A DNA stretch of 5,186 bases, from NCBI GenBank assembly GCA_013813185.1, contig JACCSD010000056.1, positions 1 to 5,186 on the forward strand. Reading direction: 5' to 3'. The DNA comes from Burkholderiaceae bacterium (GTDB taxonomy: Bacteria; Pseudomonadota; Gammaproteobacteria; Burkholderiales; Burkholderiaceae_F). Position 1 is the stretch's first letter; each line of letters begins with the position of its first letter. A program made the position numbers and the translations under genes. The notes under the pieces are model-generated. The model made no database searches. It saw only the letters and a program-made list of their open reading frames with translations, and was not told the DNA's origin. This document shows, in pieces, positions 1 to 5,186 of this stretch.

Positions 1-2
1 CC

Positions 3-1037
3 GGCACCAACAACATTCCGGTGGCCGCGATGTCCGACCGCGGCGTGCCGGTGTTCAACGCACCCGGCGCCAACGCGAATGCAGTCAGAGAACTCGTGCT
101 CGCCGCGCTGCTGATCGGAGCGCGCAATCTGGTGCCGGCGCTGCAGTTTGTCGGCGAGCTGCCGCGCGATGCGAGCGACTTCGAAGCGCGCGTCGAGGAA
201 GGCAAGAAGCAGTTCGCCGGCATCGAGCTGCCGCACCGCACGCTGGGGATCATCGGTCTGGGTTCGATCGGCGCGCTGGTCGCGGACACCGCGCTCAAGC
301 TCGGCATGAAAGTCGTCGGATACGACCCGGAAATTACGGTCGATGCCGCGTGGCGGCTGCAATCAGCCGTGCGCAAGGCGCAGTCGATCGACGAAGTGCT
401 GAAGCAGGCGGATTTCGTCACGCTCCACATACCCCTGCTGGCGGCCACACGCGGACTGATCGATGCCAAGCGGCTGGCGATGATGAAGCCCGGTGCAGTG
501 CTGCTCAACTTTGCGCGCGATGCGATCGTCGACGAAGCCGCCGTCGTCGAAGCGCTGCGCGCCGACCGACTGAAGGCCTATCTGACCGACTTCCCGTCGC
601 CGACGCTGTCCGGCGTGCGCGGCGTGATCGCGCTGCCGCATCTGGGCGCGTCGACTGCCGAGGCCGAGGAAAATTGCGCGGTGATGGTCGTCGAGCAGCT
701 GCGTGAGTTTCTGGAGAACGGCGGCATCAACAACTCGGTCAACTTCCCGCACGTCGAGATGGCCCGCGAATCGGCGTATCGCATCGGAATCGCGAATGCC
801 AACGTGCCCAACATGCTCGGTCAGATTTCAACCGCGATGGCTAAAGCCGGGTTGAACATTCACAACATGCTGAACAAATCGCGCGGCGAAATGGCGTACA
901 CGATGGTCGACGTCGACAGCCCGGTCGCGCAAAGCGTGGTCGATGCGATCGGAGCAATCAAGGGTGTGCTGTCGGTGCGGTCAATCCCTGTCGAGCAGGA
1001 AGCAGCTATTGAGCCGTCGGAAGTGCCGGTGCGGTAA
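3..1037 (+). CDS. serA: D-3-phosphoglycerate dehydrogenase, C-terminal part (5' end outside window)
   Basis: This enzyme oxidises 3-phosphoglycerate to 3-phosphohydroxypyruvate with NAD, the first committed step of cytosolic L-serine synthesis. The frame is open from base 3, reading GTNNIPVAAM and then VFNAPGANANAV, which is typical 2-hydroxyacid dehydrogenase sequence upstream of the nucleotide-binding domain; the ATG at 30 is therefore internal, not the start. The Rossmann glycine motif GLGSIG lies near 256-273 and is followed by GYDPE. The substrate-binding arginine sits in NFARDAIVD (about 507-533), and the catalytic histidine is the CAT codon at 639-641 in LPHLGAST. A C-terminal ACT domain (about 775-1000, RIGIANANVPNMLGQIS) suggests serine feedback or a related regulatory role. 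The canonical Glu-Pro before the histidine is replaced by DFPSP, which I believe is usual in this short subclass. The stop is TAA, and only 24 nt separate it from the next gene. Family assignment is secure. Confidence 0.95.
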   Translation, partial: GTNNIPVAAMSDRGVPVFNAPGANANAVRELVLAALLIGARNLVPALQFVGELPRDASDFEARVEEGKKQFAGIELPHRTLGIIGLGSIGALVADTALKLGMKVVGYDPEITVDAAWRLQSAVRKAQSIDEVLKQADFVTLHIPLLAATRGLIDAKRLAMMKPGAVLLNFARDAIVDEAAVVEALRADRLKAYLTDFPSPTLSGVRGVIALPHLGASTAEAEENCAVMVVEQLREFLENGGINNSVNFPHVEMARESAYRIGIANANVPNMLGQISTAMAKAGLNIHNMLNKSRGEMAYTMVDVDSPVAQSVVDAIGAIKGVLSVRSIPVEQEAAIEPSEVPVR

Positions 1038-1050
1038 TCGAAGCCAACCC

Positions 1051-1057
1051 GAGGAGG
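1051..1057 (+). promoter_or_regulatory. Strong Shine-Dalgarno for the Abi-alpha gene
   Basis: GAGGAGG followed by two more G lies four to five bases before the ATG at 1062. It is the best ribosome binding site in the window and fixes the start of the Abi-alpha reading frame. No terminator hairpin is visible in the 24 nt after serA, so transcription could run on from serA. Confidence 0.7.
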
Positions 1058-1061
1058 GGCC

Positions 1062-1882
1062 ATGTCCGGAGATGAGTCGCTAAGAACTGCCAAGGCGGGT
1101 GTTTCGATCGTCACCGAAATTATTAAGGCGGCTGGTGAGCATCCAAACGTTAAGGAGGCGGCGGGTAATTTAGGGCAGACAGCGGTCACCCTTACCAAGA
1201 CCATAAACAACGCGCTTCTCCCGCTTGCAGCAATCAACTTCGCTTTCGACAAGGCGCGCAACTACTTCGCGGGCAGATTTCAAGCGGATCTTTCCGAGAA
1301 GGCTGCCGCTATTCCCCCGAGCACATCGTTGAACCGAAGGCATCGATTGCTGGACCTACGCTCCAAGGTTTGGCCTTCACGCATGAAGAGCCTAATCTGA
1401 AAGACATGTACTTGAATCTGCCTGCGACCGCGATGGACGGTCGCGTTTCGTCCAACGCGCATCCAGCGTTTGTGGAGATCATCAAACAGCTTGACAGCGA
1501 CGACGCGCGGCTAGTGCGCGAGGCGTTGCAGTCGCCCACACCAATCCCAATTGTTCAGATTCATAGAAAACTCAAAGACGACAAGGGTTTCAACGTACTC
1601 CTTCGGCACTTGCTCGACTTGCGCGACACGCAGGCCAACAAGCCGACAGAAGATCCGCGCTTGCCTGCGATGATTGATAACTGGATCCGGTTAGGCCTTG
1701 TTGAGGTAGCCTATGACAAGCATCTCGCCGATGCCACCCGCTACTCGTGGGTTGAAGAAAGACCTGAGTTCCTCCGCTTCAGTCAGGACTTGAATTCCGC
1801 GACGGAAAAGATCGAGTTCCAGAGGGGAATCATCCACCGCACGGAACTCGGAAAACAGTTCTCCAGCGCCATTGGCCTGTAG
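1062..1882 (+). pseudogene. Abi-alpha / DUF4393 family protein, frameshifted
   Basis: The first frame (1062-1400) begins MSGDESLRTAKAGVSIVTEI and carries the family-like hydrophobic stretch ALLPLAAINFAFDKARNYFA. It then turns to nonsense after AAIPP. From base 1319 the -1 frame continues the family exactly with EHIVEPKASIAGP, then GLAFTHEEPNLKDMY, the hallmark NAHPAFVEIIKQL (corrected residues 132-144), LLRHLLDLRD and DNWIRLGLVEV, ending at TAG 1880-1882. Adding one C to the five-C run at 1314-1318 restores a 273-residue protein, normal for the family as I recall it. DUF4393 is called Abi-alpha because some members are linked to abortive phage infection; the mechanism is unknown to me. The second half has no good start of its own: a TTG at 1370 with no Shine-Dalgarno. 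As written, translation yields a 112-residue truncated product. Base composition is lower in GC than serA and includes a TTA leucine codon (1170-1172), consistent with horizontal acquisition. It could be a true pseudogene, a consensus error, or less likely a recoded gene. Confidence 0.82.
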
Positions 1883-1921
1883 CTGAAGTGAGCGGGTAAA
1901 CGATCAGACTCGAAGCGAAGA

Positions 1922-2325
1922 ATGAAAGTCTTCGGTACGAAGGCGCTTCTATCAAGACCATCGTCGGATGCTCAGGCCGAACGATTGGCCTCAGGATCCA
2001 CCGACGCGTTCGCCGCATGGCACGTTGAGAAGCGATGTGAAAATCAGCTACTGATGCGCGACTTTCAAGCCGCACAAGATCCTGGCTGATGGTCGTTCCG
2101 ATGAGAACCAACAGCGATACTGGAACGCGTTTGTTCTTCGGATCAGCGGTCATTCCGGTTGACAACGCCAAAACCGGCAAGCTCACACTTGGACCCGGGT
2201 TTCGTGCGTTGTTAGTTTTTCACAAGGTGTATTCGAAGGCGCTGCTGTCCGCCGCCAAGTCTCGACTGAACGCACAACGAGCGAATATGCGATCCGACAA
2301 CGTAGCTGATGAGAGATCACCATGA
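1922..2325 (+). pseudogene. Decayed 3' remnant of a conserved hypothetical gene, with frameshift
   Basis: Two adjacent frames read as one protein. Frame one (open from 1892; family-like from about 1937) gives TKALLSRPSSDAQAERLASG, then DAFAAWHVEKR and NQLLMRDFQ, ending around 2069. Frame two continues from about 2071 with RTRSWLMVVPMR, TRLFFGSAVIP and FRALLVFHKVYSKALLSAA, and closes at TGA 2323-2325. Restoring one G at 2069 (caaGGCcgc in place of caaGCCcgc-like order) joins them as DFQ-G-RTRSWL. I remember betaproteobacterial proteins of unknown function with this order (SRPSTD, FAAW, DFxGRTRSWL, TRLYFGSAVVP, FRALLGFH, YSR), normally with some 60 more N-terminal residues that are absent here. 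No family name is claimed. A TGA at 1889-1891 and the Abi-alpha stop leave no room for the missing part, so the gene is truncated as well as frameshifted. Its last codons overlap the next ATG as ATGA. This entry accounts for the 439-base gap between the Abi-alpha gene and methyltransferase A; I see no promoter or RNA gene there that I trust. Confidence 0.55.
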
Positions 2326-3131
2326 CCCCTTCCTCGACCTTCACTGCAGCCGACGGCGACGGATACGAGTTGCTGATGGGCCGCTGGAGCCGGCGCCTTG
2401 CCGATCCCTTTCTGGACTTCGCCGGCACTACAGATGGCGAGAGTGTTCTCGATGTCGGCTGCGGTACCGGCTGCCTGTCGGTTGCCCTGACCAAGCGATG
2501 CCAGGTCAAGCAGGTGCGCGGCGTGGATTTCTCACGCGAATACATCGAATACGCCAAGCGCCACATTGATGATCCTCGAATTTCCTTCGAGGTAGGTGAC
2601 GCCTGCGCGCTGGCGTTTCCGGATCGCAGCTACGACCGTGTTCTGTCACTGCTGATGCTGCATTTCGTTCCCAGGGCGGATGAAGCCATTGCCGAGATGC
2701 GGCGGGTCGCCCGCCCCGGCGCCGTCGTTGGTGCGGCGGTGTGGGACGCGCGCGGGGGATTTGTCGCGAGTCGGATGTTCTTCGATACTGCCGCCGCGCT
2801 GGACCCCAAAGCGGCCGAGCGCCGGGCGCGCAATTACACGCGCCCGATGACGCGGCCGGGGGAGTTAGCGAATGCGTGGCGCGCGGTGGGCCTCACCGAC
2901 GTGGTCGAGACGGCTTTGCTCATCCGCATGGAGTTCGCATCGTTCGACGACTACTGGGCGCCATACATCGGGAGTGAGGGGCCGCAGGCGGAATACATCT
3001 CCACTCTCAGTGATGAAGACCGAGGCAGGCTTCGCGACGCCGTGAGACTCCCGTACGTCGACGGAGAACCCGATGGCCCGCGCTCGTATGCGGCGCTCGC
3101 CTGGGCTGTGAAGGGCATCGCGCCCGGCTAG
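2322..3131 (+). CDS. Class I SAM-dependent methyltransferase (methyltransferase A)
   Basis: This 269-residue soluble protein is a Methyltransf_11/25-like enzyme that would transfer a methyl group from S-adenosylmethionine to an unknown acceptor. Motif I is SVLDVGCGTG (residues 41-50), the acidic residue that binds the SAM ribose is Asp69 in RGVDFS, and VGDA (91-94) is the next cofactor-contact motif. YDRVLSLLMLHFVP (104-117) and RRVARPGAVV (127-136) match the following core strands. The C-terminal part, with FDDYWAPYIGSEGP (208-221), is shared with methyltransferase B downstream. An N-terminal YELLMGRWSRRLA (15-27) is also shared and is typical of this subgroup. The start ATG follows a weak GAGAG at 2311-2315. 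It overlaps the stop of the upstream remnant by two bases and leads straight into the transporter gene. The acceptor cannot be read from sequence. Confidence 0.9.
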   Translation: MTPSSTFTAADGDGYELLMGRWSRRLADPFLDFAGTTDGESVLDVGCGTGCLSVALTKRCQVKQVRGVDFSREYIEYAKRHIDDPRISFEVGDACALAFPDRSYDRVLSLLMLHFVPRADEAIAEMRRVARPGAVVGAAVWDARGGFVASRMFFDTAAALDPKAAERRARNYTRPMTRPGELANAWRAVGLTDVVETALLIRMEFASFDDYWAPYIGSEGPQAEYISTLSDEDRGRLRDAVRLPYVDGEPDGPRSYAALAWAVKGIAPG

Positions 3132-3151
3132 TGTCAGGCGTCACGGGCTGC

Positions 3152-3775
3152 ATGGATCCGCTTGTGTCCGATCTGGGCATCGGAATTGGGGTGTTCGCCT
3201 CCACGAATATCGATGACCTGTTCCTCCTCGCGGCGTTCTTTGCCGATCCGCAGCTGCGTCACCGCTCAATCGTCATCGGGCAGTACCTAGGCATCGGTGC
3301 GTTGGTGCTCGTAAGCGCTTCGTCCGCACTGCTAGCGCTAGCCTTTCCTGACGGCTGGGTTGCGCTCTTGGGGGTCGTGCCCTTGCTCATGGGACTCAGG
3401 CAACTTCTGGCCCTGCGCACGGATGCGGTCAGCGGGGAAAGCGGTAGCAAAGGGCATCGTGTCCAAGACGATAAGAACCACGCTGAACGTGGGCTGCGCT
3501 CCCAAGTCCTTGCCGTTGCCAGCGTTACCGTCGCCAACGGCGCAGATAACGTCGGTGTTTATGTCCCGCTATTCGCCACGGACTTTGAAGCGATCCTCAC
3601 CTACGCGCTCACGTTCGCTGTCATGACCGGCGTTTGGTGCGCTCTCGGCTACTTGCTGGTGAACCACAAGGTTCTGGGTGGTGCGATACGGCGCTACGGT
3701 AACGTCATCTTGCCTGTCGTTCTGATTTCTCTGGGTCTTTCCATCCTTTCTGGTGCTTCGGTTCTCCTTCGCTGA
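3152..3775 (+). CDS. CadD-like cadmium resistance transporter family membrane protein
   Basis: This 207-residue integral membrane protein resembles the Cad (PF03596) family, whose characterised members confer cadmium resistance, probably by export across the cytoplasmic membrane. The family signature FASTNIDDLFLL lies at residues 15-26, GQYLGIGALVL at 43-53, and a second conserved motif NGADNVGVYVPLF at 129-141. Hydrophobic segments fall near 4-22, 42-64, 68-87, 118-140, 147-170 and 183-205. A charged cytoplasmic-type loop (about 90-117) separates the halves, so roughly six helices. I prefer ATG 3152 because family members begin a few residues before this first helix. A GTG at 3131, overlapping the preceding TAG, would add seven residues and is the alternative. 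The gene sits 20 nt after methyltransferase A and 7 nt before the DCC gene, which implies coupled expression. Family confidence is high; cadmium as substrate is inferred from the family only. Confidence 0.85.
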   Translation: MDPLVSDLGIGIGVFASTNIDDLFLLAAFFADPQLRHRSIVIGQYLGIGALVLVSASSALLALAFPDGWVALLGVVPLLMGLRQLLALRTDAVSGESGSKGHRVQDDKNHAERGLRSQVLAVASVTVANGADNVGVYVPLFATDFEAILTYALTFAVMTGVWCALGYLLVNHKVLGGAIRRYGNVILPVVLISLGLSILSGASVLLR

Positions 3776-3782
3776 TGCATGA

Positions 3783-4181
3783 ATGGACAACGTCGTGATC
3801 TTTGACGGGGTATGCAAACTTTGCGCGCGCTCCGTAAGGTTCATCCTCGATCACGAAGCCGACCACACGCTTCGATTCACGCCTCTGCAATCGCCGGCAG
3901 GGATGCGGCTCATGCGCGAACTTGGACTTGATCCCGAGGACGCCAGGACGTTCGTCCTTATCGCCGACGGGAAGGCGTACGTGAAATCTGATGCGGCAAT
4001 CCAGTTGTCGCGCTACTTTCGCCGGGCGTGGATGCCCCTTGGCTTGATCAAGATCATTCCGCGGTGGATCCGAGACCGGGTGTACGACGTGGTCGCTCGA
4101 AACAGATATCGTTGGTTCGGGCGCCTCGACTCATGCATGGTGCCAACGCCCGAGCTCAGGACACGGTTTATCGAGGAATAG
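3783..4181 (+). CDS. DCC family (DUF393) thiol-disulfide oxidoreductase-like protein
   Basis: This 132-residue protein has the defining DxxCxxC motif at its N-terminus, VIFDGVCKLC, with Asp8, Cys11 and Cys14. It is followed by family-like LRFTPLQSPAGMRLMRELGL and, near residues 70-80, SDAAIQLSRYF. The C-terminal region, PLGLIKIIPRWIRDRVYDVVARNRYRWFG, is also usual for DUF393 proteins, and the length is typical. The family has a predicted thioredoxin-like fold and a cysteine pair suited to redox or soft-metal chemistry; few members are characterised. No signal peptide is seen, so it is probably cytoplasmic. An in-frame TGA lies immediately before ATG 3783, so this is the earliest possible ATG. 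The Shine-Dalgarno is poor, suggesting translation coupled to the transporter gene that ends 7 nt upstream. Confidence 0.9.
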   Translation: MDNVVIFDGVCKLCARSVRFILDHEADHTLRFTPLQSPAGMRLMRELGLDPEDARTFVLIADGKAYVKSDAAIQLSRYFRRAWMPLGLIKIIPRWIRDRVYDVVARNRYRWFGRLDSCMVPTPELRTRFIEE

Positions 4182-4195
4182 CGAAATGCAATCGA

Positions 4196-5029
4196 ATGAT
4201 CGCCGAGCATGACGATCAAAATGCGGTGATGGCAGAGGAGCGCCAGGACAAGTGGGCGGCCGGTAAGCTTTACGAGCCCTACGTGGGTCGTTGGAGCCGG
4301 CTGGTCGCCAAGGATTTTCTGCAGTGGCTTGAGTCGCCACCGCAACTTGATTGGTTGGACGTCGGATGCGGAACCGGTGCTCTTACCGAAACTATCTTGC
4401 AGCAAGTGCAGCCGCGAAGCGTCACAGGAGTCGACCCCTCGACGGGCTTTGTCGACCATGCAAAGGCCCACGTCAGCGACCCCAGAGTCTCGTTTGAAGC
4501 TGGTGACGCTCGGTCGCTTCCCGTTCAATCGGCGCGCTTCGACGTTGCAGTTTCGGGACTGGTCCTTAACTTCGTGCCTGAGCCACTGCTCGCCGTGCAG
4601 GAAATGGCGCGCGCGGTGCGAGCGGGCGGAGTGGTGGCAGCCTACGTCTGGGATTACGCCGGAAAGATGGAGTTGATGCGCTACTTCTGGGACGCGGCGG
4701 TGGAAGGGGATGCCAAGGCTTTCGAGCTCGATGAAGGGCGCCGCTTTCCAATGTGCGAACCGACCGCTCTGGTTGCGTTGCTCAACGAAGCGGGGCTGCG
4801 CGATACCGAGGTGCGGGCGATCGATGTCCACACTACGTTTCGGGACTTCGATGATTACTGGAATCCGTTTCTCGGTGGTCAGGGTCCTGCGCCGGGCTAC
4901 GCAATGTCGCTCAGCGAAGAACGTCGCGTGGCCCTTCGGGAGCGGATTCGCGCGACGCTTCCAATCAAGAGCGACGGCTCGATTCCACTTGTCGCGCGAG
5001 CATGGGCCGTGCGCGGACGGGCAACGTAG
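4196..5029 (+). CDS. Class I SAM-dependent methyltransferase (methyltransferase B)
   Basis: The protein is 277 residues from ATG 4196, or 266 from ATG 4229. The later start places the shared YEPYVGRWSR motif at residue 15, exactly as in methyltransferase A, and is a serious alternative; neither start has a clear Shine-Dalgarno. Numbering from 4196, motif I is WLDVGCGTG (53-61), the SAM-ribose acidic residue is Asp80 in TGVDPS, and AGDA lies at 102-105. These are followed by FDVAVSGLVLNFVPEP (115-130) and VRAGGVVAAYVWDYAG (141-156). The C-terminal FRDFDDYWNPFLGGQGPAP (215-233) matches the equivalent block of methyltransferase A. The frame stays open upstream to 4028 inside the DCC gene, but that extension has no family resemblance. 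The gene follows the DCC gene by 14 nt. The methyl acceptor is unknown. Confidence 0.88.
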   Translation: MIAEHDDQNAVMAEERQDKWAAGKLYEPYVGRWSRLVAKDFLQWLESPPQLDWLDVGCGTGALTETILQQVQPRSVTGVDPSTGFVDHAKAHVSDPRVSFEAGDARSLPVQSARFDVAVSGLVLNFVPEPLLAVQEMARAVRAGGVVAAYVWDYAGKMELMRYFWDAAVEGDAKAFELDEGRRFPMCEPTALVALLNEAGLRDTEVRAIDVHTTFRDFDDYWNPFLGGQGPAPGYAMSLSEERRVALRERIRATLPIKSDGSIPLVARAWAVRGRAT

Positions 5030-5035
5030 AACCAC

Positions 5036-5040
5036 TGGAG
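5036..5040 (+). promoter_or_regulatory. Ribosome binding site for the DUF6494 gene
   Basis: TGGAG lies six bases before ATG 5047 and decides the start of the last gene. It sits in the short gap after methyltransferase B, which contains no terminator. Confidence 0.5.
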
Positions 5041-5046
5041 ACATCA

Positions 5047-5186
5047 ATGAACGAAGAAACATTCAATCTGAGCATTCGCAAGTACCTAAAGATGGTCGGC
5101 GTTAGCTCGCAGCGTGAAATTGAGCAGGCGGTAGCAAAGGCCATAGCTGATCGCACGATCGCAGGGACGGAATCGTTCCCCGCAAG
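5047..5186 (+). CDS. DUF6494 family small protein, N-terminal 46 residues (3' end outside window)
   Basis: The open frame starts MNEETFNLSIRKYLKMVGV and continues SSQREIEQAVAKAIAD to the window edge without a stop. I recognise this as the start of a short conserved protein annotated as DUF6494 (remembered pattern: MxExTFNxSIRKFLKxVGVTSQREIExAV). Function is unknown. The visible part looks like two amphipathic helices and has no membrane segment or signal peptide. The start is supported by TGGAG six bases upstream, and the gene lies 17 nt after methyltransferase B, so it is probably the next cistron of the same operon. Confidence 0.78.
   Translation, partial: MNEETFNLSIRKYLKMVGVSSQREIEQAVAKAIADRTIAGTESFPA

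Noticed and set aside
350..706. A + strand open frame inside serA in another register.
   Set aside because: Its Arg/Ala-rich composition has no motif, and the overlapping serA frame carries clear family signatures.
2159..2187. TTGACA at 2159-2164 as a possible -35 promoter element.
   Set aside because: No -10-like hexamer follows at 16-18 bases, and the bases encode part of the remnant (VDNAKTG).
2209..2235. TTGTTA followed 15 bases later by TATTCG as a promoter for the methyltransferase operon.
   Set aside because: The spacing is short and both boxes match poorly; it is not better than chance.
3131..3151. GTG at 3131 as the transporter start, overlapping the preceding TAG.
   Set aside because: It adds seven residues without family resemblance; ATG 3152 gives the usual distance to the first membrane segment. 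It is kept only as an alternative.
3331..3342. Perfect 12-base palindrome GCTAGCGCTAGC.
   Set aside because: It lies inside the transporter coding sequence within a Leu/Ala-rich helix and has no partner copy; chance is sufficient.
4028..4195. Upstream extension of methyltransferase B into the DCC gene.
   Set aside because: The added residues are out-of-frame DCC sequence with no methyltransferase similarity.
4013..5062. A 349-codon open frame on the - strand opposite methyltransferase B and the end of the DCC gene.
   Set aside because: It covers two well-supported + strand genes, is rich in Arg, His and Ser with no recognisable motif, and is what GC-rich coding DNA produces on its complement.

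Overview
The window is a GC-rich bacterial chromosome segment with every recognisable gene on the + strand. Its style fits a proteobacterium, most likely a Burkholderiales-type betaproteobacterium: a short-form ACT-domain phosphoglycerate dehydrogenase, a DUF6494-type small protein, and paralogous Methyltransf_11-like enzymes of a kind common in that group. The assignment rests on protein resemblance recalled from memory, not on a search.

Layout. (1) 3-1037: the C-terminal part of SerA, a housekeeping serine biosynthesis gene whose N-terminus lies outside the window. (2) 1062-1882: an Abi-alpha (DUF4393) gene, a suspected phage-abortive-infection family, starting 24 nt after serA behind a strong Shine-Dalgarno. 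It is broken by one missing base in a C run at 1314-1318; restoring that base gives a continuous 273-residue protein. (3) About 1922-2325: the decayed 3' part of a conserved hypothetical gene, lacking its N-terminal third or so and carrying a second one-base loss near 2069. It fills most of the gap before the next gene. (4) 2322-5186: a tight run of five genes with gaps of about 50 nt or less: SAM methyltransferase A, a CadD-like cadmium-resistance-family membrane protein, a DCC/DUF393 thiol-disulfide protein, SAM methyltransferase B, and the start of a DUF6494 gene cut by the window end.

How the parts relate. serA is core metabolism. The segment at 1062-2325 looks like accessory DNA in decay, or DNA with consensus errors: GC falls visibly (by eye, one 60-base line at 121-180 is about 70% GC and one at 1561-1620 about 45%), and two genes in a row have a -1 indel. 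The five-gene run looks like one operon. Its two methyltransferases are diverged paralogues that sandwich the transporter and the cysteine-pair protein, suggesting a shared but unknown job, possibly thiophilic-metal or metalloid handling. I saw no tRNA, rRNA, CRISPR array, insertion sequence or convincing intrinsic terminator.
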